DNA of 64,000 bases from DASSQJ01 sp963730165 (GTDB lineage: Bacteria; Actinomycetota; Actinomycetes; Actinomycetales; Dermatophilaceae): the NCBI GenBank assembly GCA_963730165.1, contig CAVSQS010000002.1:248001-312000 (forward strand), given 5' to 3'. The notes under the pieces were generated by a model that worked only from the letters and a program-made list of their open reading frames with translations, had not been told where the DNA came from and did no database searches. The position numbers and the translations under genes were made by a program. This document shows positions 44,937 to 56,981 of the stretch, in pieces. Each line of letters begins with the position of its first letter. Positions within the stretch are counted from its first letter, which is position 1.

Positions 44937-46684
44937 GCGTCATCCCCGGCATGGGGCACAGCGCCCCCGGCCTCGGCATGAACCAACCCGGCCTCCGCCA
45001 CGACCCCGAGTGGTTCCGCACCGCCGTCTTCTACGAGGTGCTCGTGCGGGCCTTCGGCGACAGCACCGGCTCCGGGGAGGGGGACTTCGCCGGGATCGTG
45101 AGCCGGCTCGACTACCTCCAGTGGCTCGGCGTCGACTGCCTCTGGCTGCCCCCGTTCTACGCGAGCCCGCTGCGCGACGGCGGCTACGACATCTCCGACT
45201 ACACCCAGGTGCTCCCGGAGTTCGGGACGCTGCCGGAGTTCCGTGAGCTGATCACCCAGGCCCACGCCCGCGGCATCCGGATCATCACCGACCTCGTGAT
45301 GAACCACACGAGCGACCAGCACCCGTGGTTCCAGGCCTCCCGCAGCGACCCCGAGGGCCCGTTCGGCGACTTCTACGTCTGGTCCGACACCGACGACAGG
45401 TACACCGACGCCCGGATCATCTTCATCGACACCGAGACGTCGAACTGGACCTTCGACCCGATCCGCCGGCAGTTCTTCTGGCACCGCTTCTTCAGCCACC
45501 AGCCCGACCTGAACTTCGAGAACCCGGCCGTCCACGAGGCGATCTTCGACGTCGTGCGGTTCTGGATGGACATGGGCATCGACGGCTTCCGGCTCGACGC
45601 GGTCCCCTACCTCTACGAGGAGGAGGGGCACAACTGCGAGAACCACCCGAGGACGCACGAGTTCCTCGCCGACCTTCGGGCCATGGTCGACACCGAGTAC
45701 CCGGGTCGGATCCTCCTCGCCGAGGCCAACCAGCCGCCGGCCGACGTCGTCGACTACTTCGGAACCGAGCAGGCGCCCGAGTGCCAGATGTGCTTCCACT
45801 TCCCGGTGATGCCGATGCTCTTCTACGCCCTGCGCGAGGAGAAGGCCGCCCCGATCGTCGACGTGCTCGCCGACACGCCCGCCATCCCGTCCGGCACCCA
45901 GTGGGGCACCTTCCTGCGCAACCACGACGAGCTGACACTCGAGATGGTGACGCCCGAGCAACGGGCCGCGATGTACGGGTGGTACGCCCCCGACCCACGC
46001 ATGCGGGCCAACATCGGGATCCGCCGCCGACTCGCCTCCCTCCTCGACAACAGCCGGCCGGAGTTCGAGCTCATCCACGCGCTGCTGCTCTCGCTGCCGG
46101 GGTCCCCGTGCCTCTACTACGGCGACGAGATCGGGATGGGCGACAACATCTGGCTCAACGACCGTGACGCGGTGCGCACGCCGATGCAGTGGACCCCCGA
46201 CCGCAACGCCGGCTTCTCGACGGCCGATCCCGGCAAGCTCTACCTGCCGGTCATCCAGTCGCTCGTCTACCACTACAACCACGTCAACGTCGAGGCGCAG
46301 ATGGCGAGCGGCTCCTCGCGGCTGCACTGGGTCCGCGGGATGCTCGCGGTGCGCCGTGAGCACCCGGTCTTCGGGCTCGGCGAGTTCGACGTCTGCGACT
46401 CCAGCCACGAGCGGGTGCTCGCCTACGTCCGGGCCGACCGTCGCGACCGCGACGTGGAGGACCGCTCGGCGCGAGCCGTGCTCTGCGTCAACAACCTCTC
46501 CTCCCGCCCCCAGGCGAGCACCGTCACGGTGCCCCTGGAGTTCGCCGGGTGGCAGACCCGGGACCTGTTCGGCGGCACCGGGTTCCCCGACGTGGGGCCC
46601 GACGGCGCGCTCGAGCTCACCCTCGGCTCGCGCGACTTCTTCTGGCTCGCCCTCGACCCCCCGGTGGGCGGCGACCATGGCTGA
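44933..46684 (+). CDS. treS: Trehalose synthase (maltose alpha-D-glucosyltransferase)
   Basis: A 583-residue GH13_16 enzyme interconverting trehalose and maltose. Catalytic residues are Asp222 (DGFRLDAVPYL), Glu264 (LLAEANQPP) and Asp332 (LRNHDELTLE). YGDEIGMGDNIWLNDRD is typical for TreS. The maltokinase is a separate gene here, not fused. It starts by a 4-base overlap with glgE and overlaps the maltokinase start by 8 bases. It supplies maltose to the GlgE pathway. Confidence 0.95.
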   Translation: MSVIPGMGHSAPGLGMNQPGLRHDPEWFRTAVFYEVLVRAFGDSTGSGEGDFAGIVSRLDYLQWLGVDCLWLPPFYASPLRDGGYDISDYTQVLPEFGTLPEFRELITQAHARGIRIITDLVMNHTSDQHPWFQASRSDPEGPFGDFYVWSDTDDRYTDARIIFIDTETSNWTFDPIRRQFFWHRFFSHQPDLNFENPAVHEAIFDVVRFWMDMGIDGFRLDAVPYLYEEEGHNCENHPRTHEFLADLRAMVDTEYPGRILLAEANQPPADVVDYFGTEQAPECQMCFHFPVMPMLFYALREEKAAPIVDVLADTPAIPSGTQWGTFLRNHDELTLEMVTPEQRAAMYGWYAPDPRMRANIGIRRRLASLLDNSRPEFELIHALLLSLPGSPCLYYGDEIGMGDNIWLNDRDAVRTPMQWTPDRNAGFSTADPGKLYLPVIQSLVYHYNHVNVEAQMASGSSRLHWVRGMLAVRREHPVFGLGEFDVCDSSHERVLAYVRADRRDRDVEDRSARAVLCVNNLSSRPQASTVTVPLEFAGWQTRDLFGGTGFPDVGPDGALELTLGSRDFFWLALDPPVGGDHG

Positions 46685-48133
46685 GATCCACTCCGGAGCG
46701 ACGCTGACTCCGACCAAGCTCGAGCTCCTCGAGGCCTGGATGGGCGACCAGCGCTGGTACGCGGGCAAGGGGAGCCACCCGCGACTGCGGCGGATCGCCG
46801 CGTGGCGGCTCGACGACCCCGCCGGCGAGGTGGGTGTCGAGACGCACCTGGTCGCCGACGAGTCCGGCGTCGAGCCGGTCGTCTACCAGGTCCCGCTCAC
46901 CTACCGGGGAGCCCCGCTCGACGGTGCCGAGCACGCGCTCGTCGGCACCATGGAGCACTCCGTGCTCGGGCACCGCTGGGTCTACGACGCCCCGCACGAC
47001 CCGGTGTACGCGGCACAGCTGCTCGAGCTCGTGCAGGGTCGGGTCCGGGCGACCTCGTCGGCGCGCTCCGGCGCCGAGGAGGAGTCGGTCGCGGGCGTGC
47101 CGCAGGCGAGCTGGCGGCGCCGGGTCCACGCCGTCTCCTCGCGCGTGCTCACCGGCGAGCAGTCGAACACCTCGGTGATCCTGGAGACGCAGGACCCGGA
47201 CGGGGCGGCGGTACCGCTCATCATCAAGGTCTTCCGCATGCTCTCACCCGGCGACAACCCCGACGTCGTCCTCCAGGGCGCCCTCGTCGACGCCGGGTCA
47301 CGTCGGGTCCCGGCCGTCGTCGGGGCGGTCGCCGGCCACTGGCGGCACCCGACGACCGAGGGGGACACCGACGCCGCCGGCCACCTCGCCTTCTGCCAGG
47401 AGTTCCTGCCCGGTGTCGAGGACGCCTGGCGCGTCGCGCTGCGCGCCGGGGCGGACGGCGTCGACCTCACCGATGCGGCCCGGGCGCTCGGGGAGGCGAC
47501 CGCCGAGGTGCACGCGACCCTGGCGAGCGCCCTCGGGACGACCGCCACGACGGCCGACCAGGTGGCCGCCATCCTCGCCGGGATACGGCTGCGGTTCGAC
47601 GCCGCCGTGGACGCAGCCCCCGAGCTCGAGGAGGTCCGCGACGCGGTCGAGGCCGTGCTGCTCGCCGCGCAGGAACGACCCTGGCCGCCGTTGCAGCGCA
47701 TCCACGGGGACTACCACCTGGGCCAGGTCCTCTACTCGCCCGAGCGCGGCTGGGTGCTCCTCGACTTCGAGGGCGAGCCGCTGCGGCCGCTCGCCGAGCG
47801 CACGCTGCCCGACCAGTGGATCCGCGACGTGGCCGGGATGCTGCGCAGCATCGACTACGTCGGCGGTACCGTCGAGCAGCAGGGCCCCGCACCGTGGGCC
47901 CGGGCGTGGGTACGGGTCACCCAGGACGCCTTCCTCGACGGCTACGCGGCCCGGGCGGGCGAGGACCCCCGGGCGCTCGGGCCCCTCCTCGCGGCCTTCG
48001 AGCTCGACAAGGCGATGTACGAGGTCGTCTACGAGGCGCGCAACCGGCCAGGCTGGCTCGGCATCCCCCTCGCCGCGGTCCGCCGCCTCGCCATCCCAGA
48101 CAGCACCGCCCCCACCACCCAAGGAGAGCCCTC

Positions 48134-48137
<4 letters not shown>
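46677..48137 (+). CDS. mak: Maltokinase (Pep2-type)
   Basis: A 486-residue kinase that phosphorylates maltose to alpha-maltose-1-phosphate, the GlgE substrate. The N-terminal cap domain (1-130) includes WMGDQRWYAGKG. The kinase core shows the catalytic HGDYHLGQ (343-350) and the metal-binding DFEGEP (363-368), both diagnostic of this aminoglycoside-phosphotransferase-like family. The ATG at 46677 lies inside the treS 3' end and the stop overlaps glgB by 4 bases, indicating tight coupling. Confidence 0.94.
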
Positions 48138-50410
<2,273 letters not shown>

Positions 50411-50437
50411 GCTGGTCGGGCGCGACCGCGCACGACA

Positions 50438-50476
50438 ACGGCCCGGCGAGGGAGATGTGGTCCCTCGCCGGGCCGT
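50438..50476. terminator. Strong hairpin terminator, glgB / sulfur operon
   Basis: A perfect 16-bp stem: left arm 50438-50453 (ACGGCCCGGCGAGGGA) and right arm 50461-50476, with a 7-nt loop, in the 105-bp convergent gap between glgB and the DsrE-like gene. No T-run. Likely bidirectional. Confidence 0.8.
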
Positions 50477-50515
50477 CGTCTGCGCGCCTCGGCGCTCCTG
50501 ACCCGGGCAGGTGGG

Positions 50516-51055
50516 TCAGATGAAGAGCAGCTGGGCGCCGTCGGTGATCTCGATGAAGTCACTCGCGGAGATGATGCCGTCGACCCCCTCGTAGAGGTCC
50601 TCCTCGGTGACGTGGTTCATGTCGGCCGACATGCGGCAGGCCCACATCTGCACGCCGGAGCCCGAGAGGACGTCGAGGAACTCGGGGACCTCCGGGACGT
50701 CGAGGTCGGCGATCTGCTTCTTCATCATCTTCGTGGCGGCCGACGTCGCGCCCGGGAGCGCGCCGAGCATGTGGTGGATGCCCATGCCGCTGTGCCCCGG
50801 CGGGTGCATCGCGGTGTTGCCGACGAAGCTGAACTTCAGGTCGCCCATCGTCGCCTTGGTGATGATGTCGAAGCCCCAGAAGGTGAAGAACATGTGGGTC
50901 TCGACACCCTCGCCGACGGCGGCGTTGGCGAGGATCAGGCCGGGGTAGGCCATGTCCAGGTTGCCCTTGGAGCAGATGATGGCGAGCTTGCGGCCCTCGC
51001 CCTCGGGCTCGTCGAACGACGGTACGACGACCGGGGACTCACTGGTGGTGGTCAT
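50516..51055 (-). CDS. DsrE/DsrF/DrsH-like sulfur-relay family protein
   Basis: A 179-residue protein. After a disordered N-terminus the fold starts KLAIICSKGNLDMAYPGLILANAA, with Cys28 likely in the active-site region. THMFFTFWGFDIITK and the C-terminal GVQMWACRMSADMNHV (second Cys) are typical of the DsrE-like group. Related proteins carry persulfide sulfur between enzymes. ATG 51055 has GAGGA upstream. It is the last gene of the SQR-TusE-DsrE operon, 34 bp after the TusE-like gene. Confidence 0.88.
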   Translation of the reverse strand: MTTTSESPVVVPSFDEPEGEGRKLAIICSKGNLDMAYPGLILANAAVGEGVETHMFFTFWGFDIITKATMGDLKFSFVGNTAMHPPGHSGMGIHHMLGALPGATSAATKMMKKQIADLDVPEVPEFLDVLSGSGVQMWACRMSADMNHVTEEDLYEGVDGIISASDFIEITDGAQLLFI

Positions 51056-51089
51056 GGGGGGACGTCCTCTCGTGGGGTCTCGTGGCGGC

Positions 51090-51407
51090 TCAGACGCAGC
51101 CCTTGGGCTTCGGCAGCCCGGACACGTAGCTCATCTTCTTGGCCGGCTTGCCCGGGAAGAGGGTGAAGAGGGACTTGACCGGCGTGCCCGTCTGGGTGGA
51201 GACGCGGCGCAGGGTCGCGGTCTCGCCCTGGGCGGCGTAGTCCTCGCGGAGGAAGCGGATGATCTTCCAGTGCTCCTCGGTGAGCGGGTCGATGCCGATG
51301 AGCTTCGCCAGCTCGGGCGCGAGGTCCTCGCTCCACTGGTCGGGGTGGGTGAGGAAGCCTTCCTCGTTGACGTCGACCTCGTGGCCGGCGATCGTCGTGG
51401 CGGTCAT
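51090..51407 (-). CDS. TusE/DsrC-family sulfur carrier protein
   Basis: A 105-residue protein with the family N-terminus VDVNEEGFLTHPDQWSEDLAPELAKLIGI and the C-terminal arm ending PKPKGCV. The penultimate Cys, which carries sulfur in TusE and DsrC, is present. The second Cys about ten residues earlier, needed for the DsrC trisulfide cycle, is absent, so it is TusE-like. TusE normally acts with TusBCD and MnmA in enteric bacteria. Here it sits with an SQR-like flavoprotein. AAAGGA precedes the ATG. Confidence 0.9.
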   Translation of the reverse strand: MTATTIAGHEVDVNEEGFLTHPDQWSEDLAPELAKLIGIDPLTEEHWKIIRFLREDYAAQGETATLRRVSTQTGTPVKSLFTLFPGKPAKKMSYVSGLPKPKGCV

Positions 51408-51432
51408 GACGATGATTCCTTTCGTGGTGGTC

Positions 51433-52677
51433 TCAGGCGGGGTTCTTGCCGGACATCGACATCTCGGGTGGGAGTCCGAGCGGACGACCGGGGAGCAGGG
51501 CGTTCCAGTAGATGTGCCGGAAGGCGAGCTTGCCGAGGTGGTTGGCCCGCGACTCCCCGAGGAGCTTCATCGGGCCGACCTTCGGGAAGGGGAAGTGCCC
51601 GGTCAGCGGCTCGGTGTCGTAGTTGAAGTCGAGGAGCAGCGCCTTGCCGTGCCCGGACTCGACGAAGCAGTTGGCGTGCCCGTCGAAGCTGTGGGTCATC
51701 GGCAGCCCGGCGATGTGCTGCATGAAGTTGTCGACGAAGACGTCCACCGAGAAGTGGGCGACGGAGCCGGCCTTGCTCGTCGGGATGTTGCTGGCGTCGC
51801 CGAGGACGAAGACGTTCTCGTACTCGTCGGACTGCATCGTGTGCTTGTCGACCGGCACGTAGTTGAGCTCGTCACCGAGGCCCGAGCGGGCCACGAAGTC
51901 GGCGCCCATGTTGAGCGGCACCGTGACGAGCTGGTCGTAGGCGACCTCGCGCTCGTCGAAGGAGACGATGACCATCCGGTCCTGGTCGATCCGCTCGATC
52001 ATGAAGTCCGGCTCGACGGTGATGCCCTTCTCCTGGAGGACGCCGCCGAGGGTCTTGCTCGCGACCGGCTTGGTGAACGCGCCGTCGAGGGGGGTGACGA
52101 AGACGAGCTCGGTCTTCTCGCGCAGGCCGCGCTTGCGCAGCCAGTCGTCGGCGAGGAAGGTGAACTCGAGGGGGGCCACGGGGCACTTGATCGGCAGCTC
52201 GGTGATGTGGACGACGAGCCGGCCGCCCTGGAACTTCGCGAGCTGGTCGTGCAGCGCGACGGCACCCTCGTAGGTGTAGAACTCGCCGACCTCCTTGTGG
52301 AACTGCGGGCCGAGGGTCCCCTCGGTCTGGTCCGGGCGGGGGGTCGTACCCGTCGCGATGACGAGCTGGTCGTAGTCGAGGACGGTCCCGTCCATGAGGT
52401 GCACCTGGTTGGCCGGCGCGTCGACCCGGTCGATCTCACCCATGACGATGTCGATGCCGTCGTGGATGAAGGGCCGCTTCCGCTTGCGCACCTGCTCCGG
52501 CGTGTTCATCCCGAACGGGATGAACAGGTACCCCGGCTGGTAGTCGTGGACATCGTTCTTGTCGACGACGGTGATCTGCCATTCGCTGCTGTCGAGCTCG
52601 CGGCGGAGCTTGTTGACGACCATGGTGCCGGCCGTTCCCGCTCCCAGGACCACGAGCCTCTTCATGGTGGTGGTCAT
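51433..52677 (-). CDS. FAD-dependent oxidoreductase, sulfide:quinone oxidoreductase-like
   Basis: A 414-residue two-dinucleotide-fold flavoprotein. The FAD motif is LVVLGAGTAGTMVVNKL (about 8-24), and the second FAD segment is ENVFVLGDASNIPTSKAG. Cysteines in ELPIKCPVAPLEF and DGHANCFVESG are candidates for the sulfide-oxidising pair; the overall style matches SQR types with few cysteines. It would oxidise sulfide to polysulfide or persulfide and pass electrons to quinone. Start ATG 52677 is first in frame; ATG 52668 is an alternative. It is the first gene of the sulfur operon. Confidence 0.85.
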   Translation of the reverse strand: MTTTMKRLVVLGAGTAGTMVVNKLRRELDSSEWQITVVDKNDVHDYQPGYLFIPFGMNTPEQVRKRKRPFIHDGIDIVMGEIDRVDAPANQVHLMDGTVLDYDQLVIATGTTPRPDQTEGTLGPQFHKEVGEFYTYEGAVALHDQLAKFQGGRLVVHITELPIKCPVAPLEFTFLADDWLRKRGLREKTELVFVTPLDGAFTKPVASKTLGGVLQEKGITVEPDFMIERIDQDRMVIVSFDEREVAYDQLVTVPLNMGADFVARSGLGDELNYVPVDKHTMQSDEYENVFVLGDASNIPTSKAGSVAHFSVDVFVDNFMQHIAGLPMTHSFDGHANCFVESGHGKALLLDFNYDTEPLTGHFPFPKVGPMKLLGESRANHLGKLAFRHIYWNALLPGRPLGLPPEMSMSGKNPA

Positions 52678-52687
52678 GGCTCAACGG

Positions 52688-52724
52688 TACCCGGGTGGGT
52701 ATATCTCCTACAAGCCGTAGGAGA
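52688..52724 (-). promoter_or_regulatory. Promoter with two dyads upstream of sulfur operon
   Basis: TACCC-GGGT-GGGTA (52688-52701) resembles CsoR/CstR-family operators. It overlaps TATACC, the best -10 candidate for the leftward SQR-like gene. Next to it is an 8-bp stem dyad TCTCCTAC/GTAGGAGA (52704-52711 and 52717-52724), where the promoter spacer would be. The regulator is not in the window. Confidence 0.45.
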
Positions 52725-52793
52725 CGCGACCCGTGTGACCTTGTCAACATCGCCGCGTGCCGTGGGACCGGGGGCTCTGCAAGGATCGGGAGC

Positions 52794-54458
<1,665 letters not shown>

Positions 54459-54512
54459 CCTGCCCCCCGACGGCCCATCCGGACGCCGATCCGGCTCACC
54501 CGGGAGGACCCC

Positions 54513-54905
54513 TCACTCCCCCGCCCGGTGGCGCAGCCAGGCCTGGAACCCTCCGTCGAGGTCGGTCGCGCGACGCAGTCCCAGGGAGCGCAACGTCCGG
54601 GCGGCGAGGCTCGAGCTGTAGCCCTCGTCGCACACGACGACCACGCGCCGGCCGGGGTCGTCCATCCCCGAGACGCGGTGGGGGCTGGTCGGGTCCAGCC
54701 GCCACTCGAGGACGTTCCGCCCGATGACGACCGCGCCGGGCAGGTCACCGTCCCGCTCCCGCTGCTCGACGGGGCGGGTGTCGACGACCAGGGCACCCGC
54801 TGCCAGCTCGGCCGCGAGGTCCTCGGGACGGACCCGGTCCAGCCCCTGCCGGCTCTCCCGGAGCAGGCGGGCCACGGCGGAGCCGTCGTCCTCGCCCTCA
54901 GCCAT
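54513..54905 (-). CDS. Rhodanese-like domain protein
   Basis: A 130-residue single rhodanese domain. VVDTRPVEQRERDGDLPGAVVIGRN is the standard N-terminal signature; the catalytic Cys is in VVVCDEGYSSSLAARTL, a six-residue active loop. It probably transfers sulfur or binds arsenate/phosphate-type anions. ATG 54905 lies 8 bases inside the 3' end of the ATP-grasp gene, so the two are co-translated. It is the last gene of the leftward cluster. Confidence 0.88.
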   Translation of the reverse strand: MAEGEDDGSAVARLLRESRQGLDRVRPEDLAAELAAGALVVDTRPVEQRERDGDLPGAVVIGRNVLEWRLDPTSPHRVSGMDDPGRRVVVVCDEGYSSSLAARTLRSLGLRRATDLDGGFQAWLRHRAGE

Positions 54906-56172
54906 CGGGCGCACCCGCCCGTCCGGCGAGCTGGCCTCGCTGGTCGGACACCCACATCCCGAGCAGGCCGCCGAAGTGGGCCTCGAACCGTTCCCACTCA
55001 TGGGTCGGGTACGTCTGCTGGATCGTCGAGAGGAGCAGCGACCGGAAGTCGGGCCCGTCGATCCACTCGAGGACCATCTCGTCCAGGTGAGGGAGGGCCG
55101 CCGCGCAGAAGGACCGGTAGCGGTCGGTCTCGAAGTACTCGTCGGCCAGGGCCTGGTAGGCCGTCAGCCGACCCGAGTAGTCGAGGACCTCGTCGTCGGC
55201 CACCTCGAACCAGGGTGTGGTGTCGACAGTGGTCCGGGCCCGCCGTCCGGTGACGACGCAGAACGCGGTCCAGCGCAGGAGGGCGGTCATCGCCCACGGG
55301 AAGTAGTAGTGCAGCGAGGTGACGGCGACGTCCGGACAGGCGTTGGCGTAGTCGATGGGGTGGACCTCGCCGTCCTTGACGAGCATCTCGCAGGAGTTGA
55401 ACTCCCAGCGGAAGAAGGCGTTGACGGTCTGGCTGATCGTCACGACCTCGCGACCGACCTCCTCGGAGAGGAACCCGTGCGCGACGGCGTAGCGGTCGTG
55501 CATCGGCTCGTCCGGACGGAACTTCATCACCATCGTCTCCGGGCCGATGGTGAGCGAGCGGGCGAAGTGCTCGTAGTCGGGCACCGAGGCCTGCAGGTGC
55601 ATGAGCATCTCGCCCGACTCGTCGTAGGCGTGGTGCAGGGCCGCACGGTCGCGGATCATCGACACGCCACGCCACCCACCGCCGTCGAACGGCTTCATGA
55701 ACAGCGGGTACCCCAGGGAGTCGGCGATCTCGTCGAGGTCGAAGGACCGGTTGTACTTCGAGGACGTGTAGGCCCACCGGGCGTTGTCGACGGGGTTCTT
55801 GTAAGGGACCAGCACGGTGTCGGGGACCTTCATCCCGAGGCGCATCATCGCGCAGTAGGCCGAGTGCTTCTCCATCGACTGGAAGCTGAACGGGCTGTTG
55901 AGGAGGTAGACGTCGTCCATGAGGGCGACCTTCTTCAGCCACTCGCGGGGGTGGTAGTACCAGTGTGCCAGGCGGTCGATGACCAGCTCGTGGCGCGCGC
56001 GGTCGCGCAGGTTGAAGGGCTCGATGGTGATCCGCTCGGTCGTCAGGGTGTGCCCGCGACCGTCCGGTCCGCGCAGGACACCCAACCGGCGCGCGAGCGC
56101 CTCGAAGGCGCTCGGCCAGTCCTCCTCGGCGCCGAGGAGCAGGCCGACGAGGTGGTCGGTGGTGGGCGGCAT
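54898..56172 (-). CDS. ATP-grasp ligase-like protein of unknown substrate
   Basis: A 424-residue RimK/glutathione-synthetase-like ATP-grasp protein. The pre-ATP-grasp part is about 1-130. The ATP-binding Lys160 in LFMKPFDGGG is followed by the glycine loop GGGWRGV (164-170). The metal-binding acidic residues are in RWEFNSCEM (256-263) and IDYANACPD (273-281). Such enzymes couple a carboxylate to an amine or thiol through an acyl phosphate. The substrate is unknown. It follows two esterase genes with a 29-bp gap and overlaps rhodanese, suggesting a small pathway. Confidence 0.8.
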   Translation of the reverse strand: MPPTTDHLVGLLLGAEEDWPSAFEALARRLGVLRGPDGRGHTLTTERITIEPFNLRDRARHELVIDRLAHWYYHPREWLKKVALMDDVYLLNSPFSFQSMEKHSAYCAMMRLGMKVPDTVLVPYKNPVDNARWAYTSSKYNRSFDLDEIADSLGYPLFMKPFDGGGWRGVSMIRDRAALHHAYDESGEMLMHLQASVPDYEHFARSLTIGPETMVMKFRPDEPMHDRYAVAHGFLSEEVGREVVTISQTVNAFFRWEFNSCEMLVKDGEVHPIDYANACPDVAVTSLHYYFPWAMTALLRWTAFCVVTGRRARTTVDTTPWFEVADDEVLDYSGRLTAYQALADEYFETDRYRSFCAAALPHLDEMVLEWIDGPDFRSLLLSTIQQTYPTHEWERFEAHFGGLLGMWVSDQRGQLAGRAGAPDG

Positions 56173-56201
56173 CCGGTCTCCTTCGGTCGAGCGCGACGGG
56201 G

Positions 56202-56948
56202 TCAGACGAAGCGGGGCAGGTGGTGGGCGAGCTGGCGTTGCCACCACGGCCAGTCGTGGGCGCTGTCGTGGCCCCAGACGTCGAGCTCGTGGCGGATCCC
56301 CTTGCGCGACAGGAGCTCGGCGAACTCGCGCGTCGCGGGCAGCGACCTCGTCGGGGAGACCTCGAACGCGCCCTGGCCGACGACGAGCAGGATGCTGGCG
56401 CGCGAGCGCACCCAGTCGAGGTGCTCGCCCTCCATGTTCGCGACGTACGCGGCGGGGTTGGCGAAGTAGGTGGCGTCGCCCAGCTCGCCCCACCCGTTCC
56501 ACGTCGACGGGTCGTAGTTGCCCGACAGACCGATCGCCAACGGCGCCGCGTCGGCGCGGGTCAGGGTCAGGTGGACCGCGTGGTAGGCACCGAGGGAGAC
56601 CCCCGCGGTGATGATCTGGGCGTCGTCGCCGCACTGCTCACGGACCCACGGGATGACCCGCTCCCCCAGCCAGGCGGAGTAGGCCCCCGCCCGGCGGGCA
56701 CGCTCCTCCGTCGGCAGCGAGGAGTCCGACCAGCCCCAGCCGTCGACCGAGTCGACGCAGAACAGGCTGACCCGGCCGGCCTCCACGAGATCCGCGACCG
56801 CGGCCAGCATCCCGTTGCCCTCGGCATCGACCGCGGAACCGCCCTCGGCGGGGAACAGCAGGACCGGTCGCCCCCAGTGCCCGTGCCGGACGACCTCGAG
56901 CTCGGCCTCGTGGCCGGGGACGCCGAGTCGAACGCTGCGCCGCTCCAT
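56202..56948 (-). CDS. Esterase-like alpha/beta hydrolase (COG4947 type)
   Basis: A 248-residue hydrolase. The Ser nucleophile is Ser118 in TAGVSLGAYHA; a likely His is in GHDSAHDWPWW near the C-terminus. LLFPAEGGSAVDAEGNGM and VDSVDGWGWSDSSL are typical of the subgroup. No signal peptide. A TAGGGT box before the ATG suggests a short or absent leader. It lies 33 bp after the larger esterase and 29 bp before the ATP-grasp gene. Substrate unknown. Confidence 0.82.
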   Translation of the reverse strand: MERRSVRLGVPGHEAELEVVRHGHWGRPVLLFPAEGGSAVDAEGNGMLAAVADLVEAGRVSLFCVDSVDGWGWSDSSLPTEERARRAGAYSAWLGERVIPWVREQCGDDAQIITAGVSLGAYHAVHLTLTRADAAPLAIGLSGNYDPSTWNGWGELGDATYFANPAAYVANMEGEHLDWVRSRASILLVVGQGAFEVSPTRSLPATREFAELLSRKGIRHELDVWGHDSAHDWPWWQRQLAHHLPRFV

Positions 56949-56981
56949 GCGCCCATACCCTAGGGGGACGCGGGGACGCCG

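Noticed and set aside
46802..48133. Upstream in-frame extension of glgB through the maltokinase gene
   Set aside because: The sequence is arginine/glycine/proline-rich shadow of the maltokinase; GTG 48134 with its ribosome site gives the normal GlgB start.
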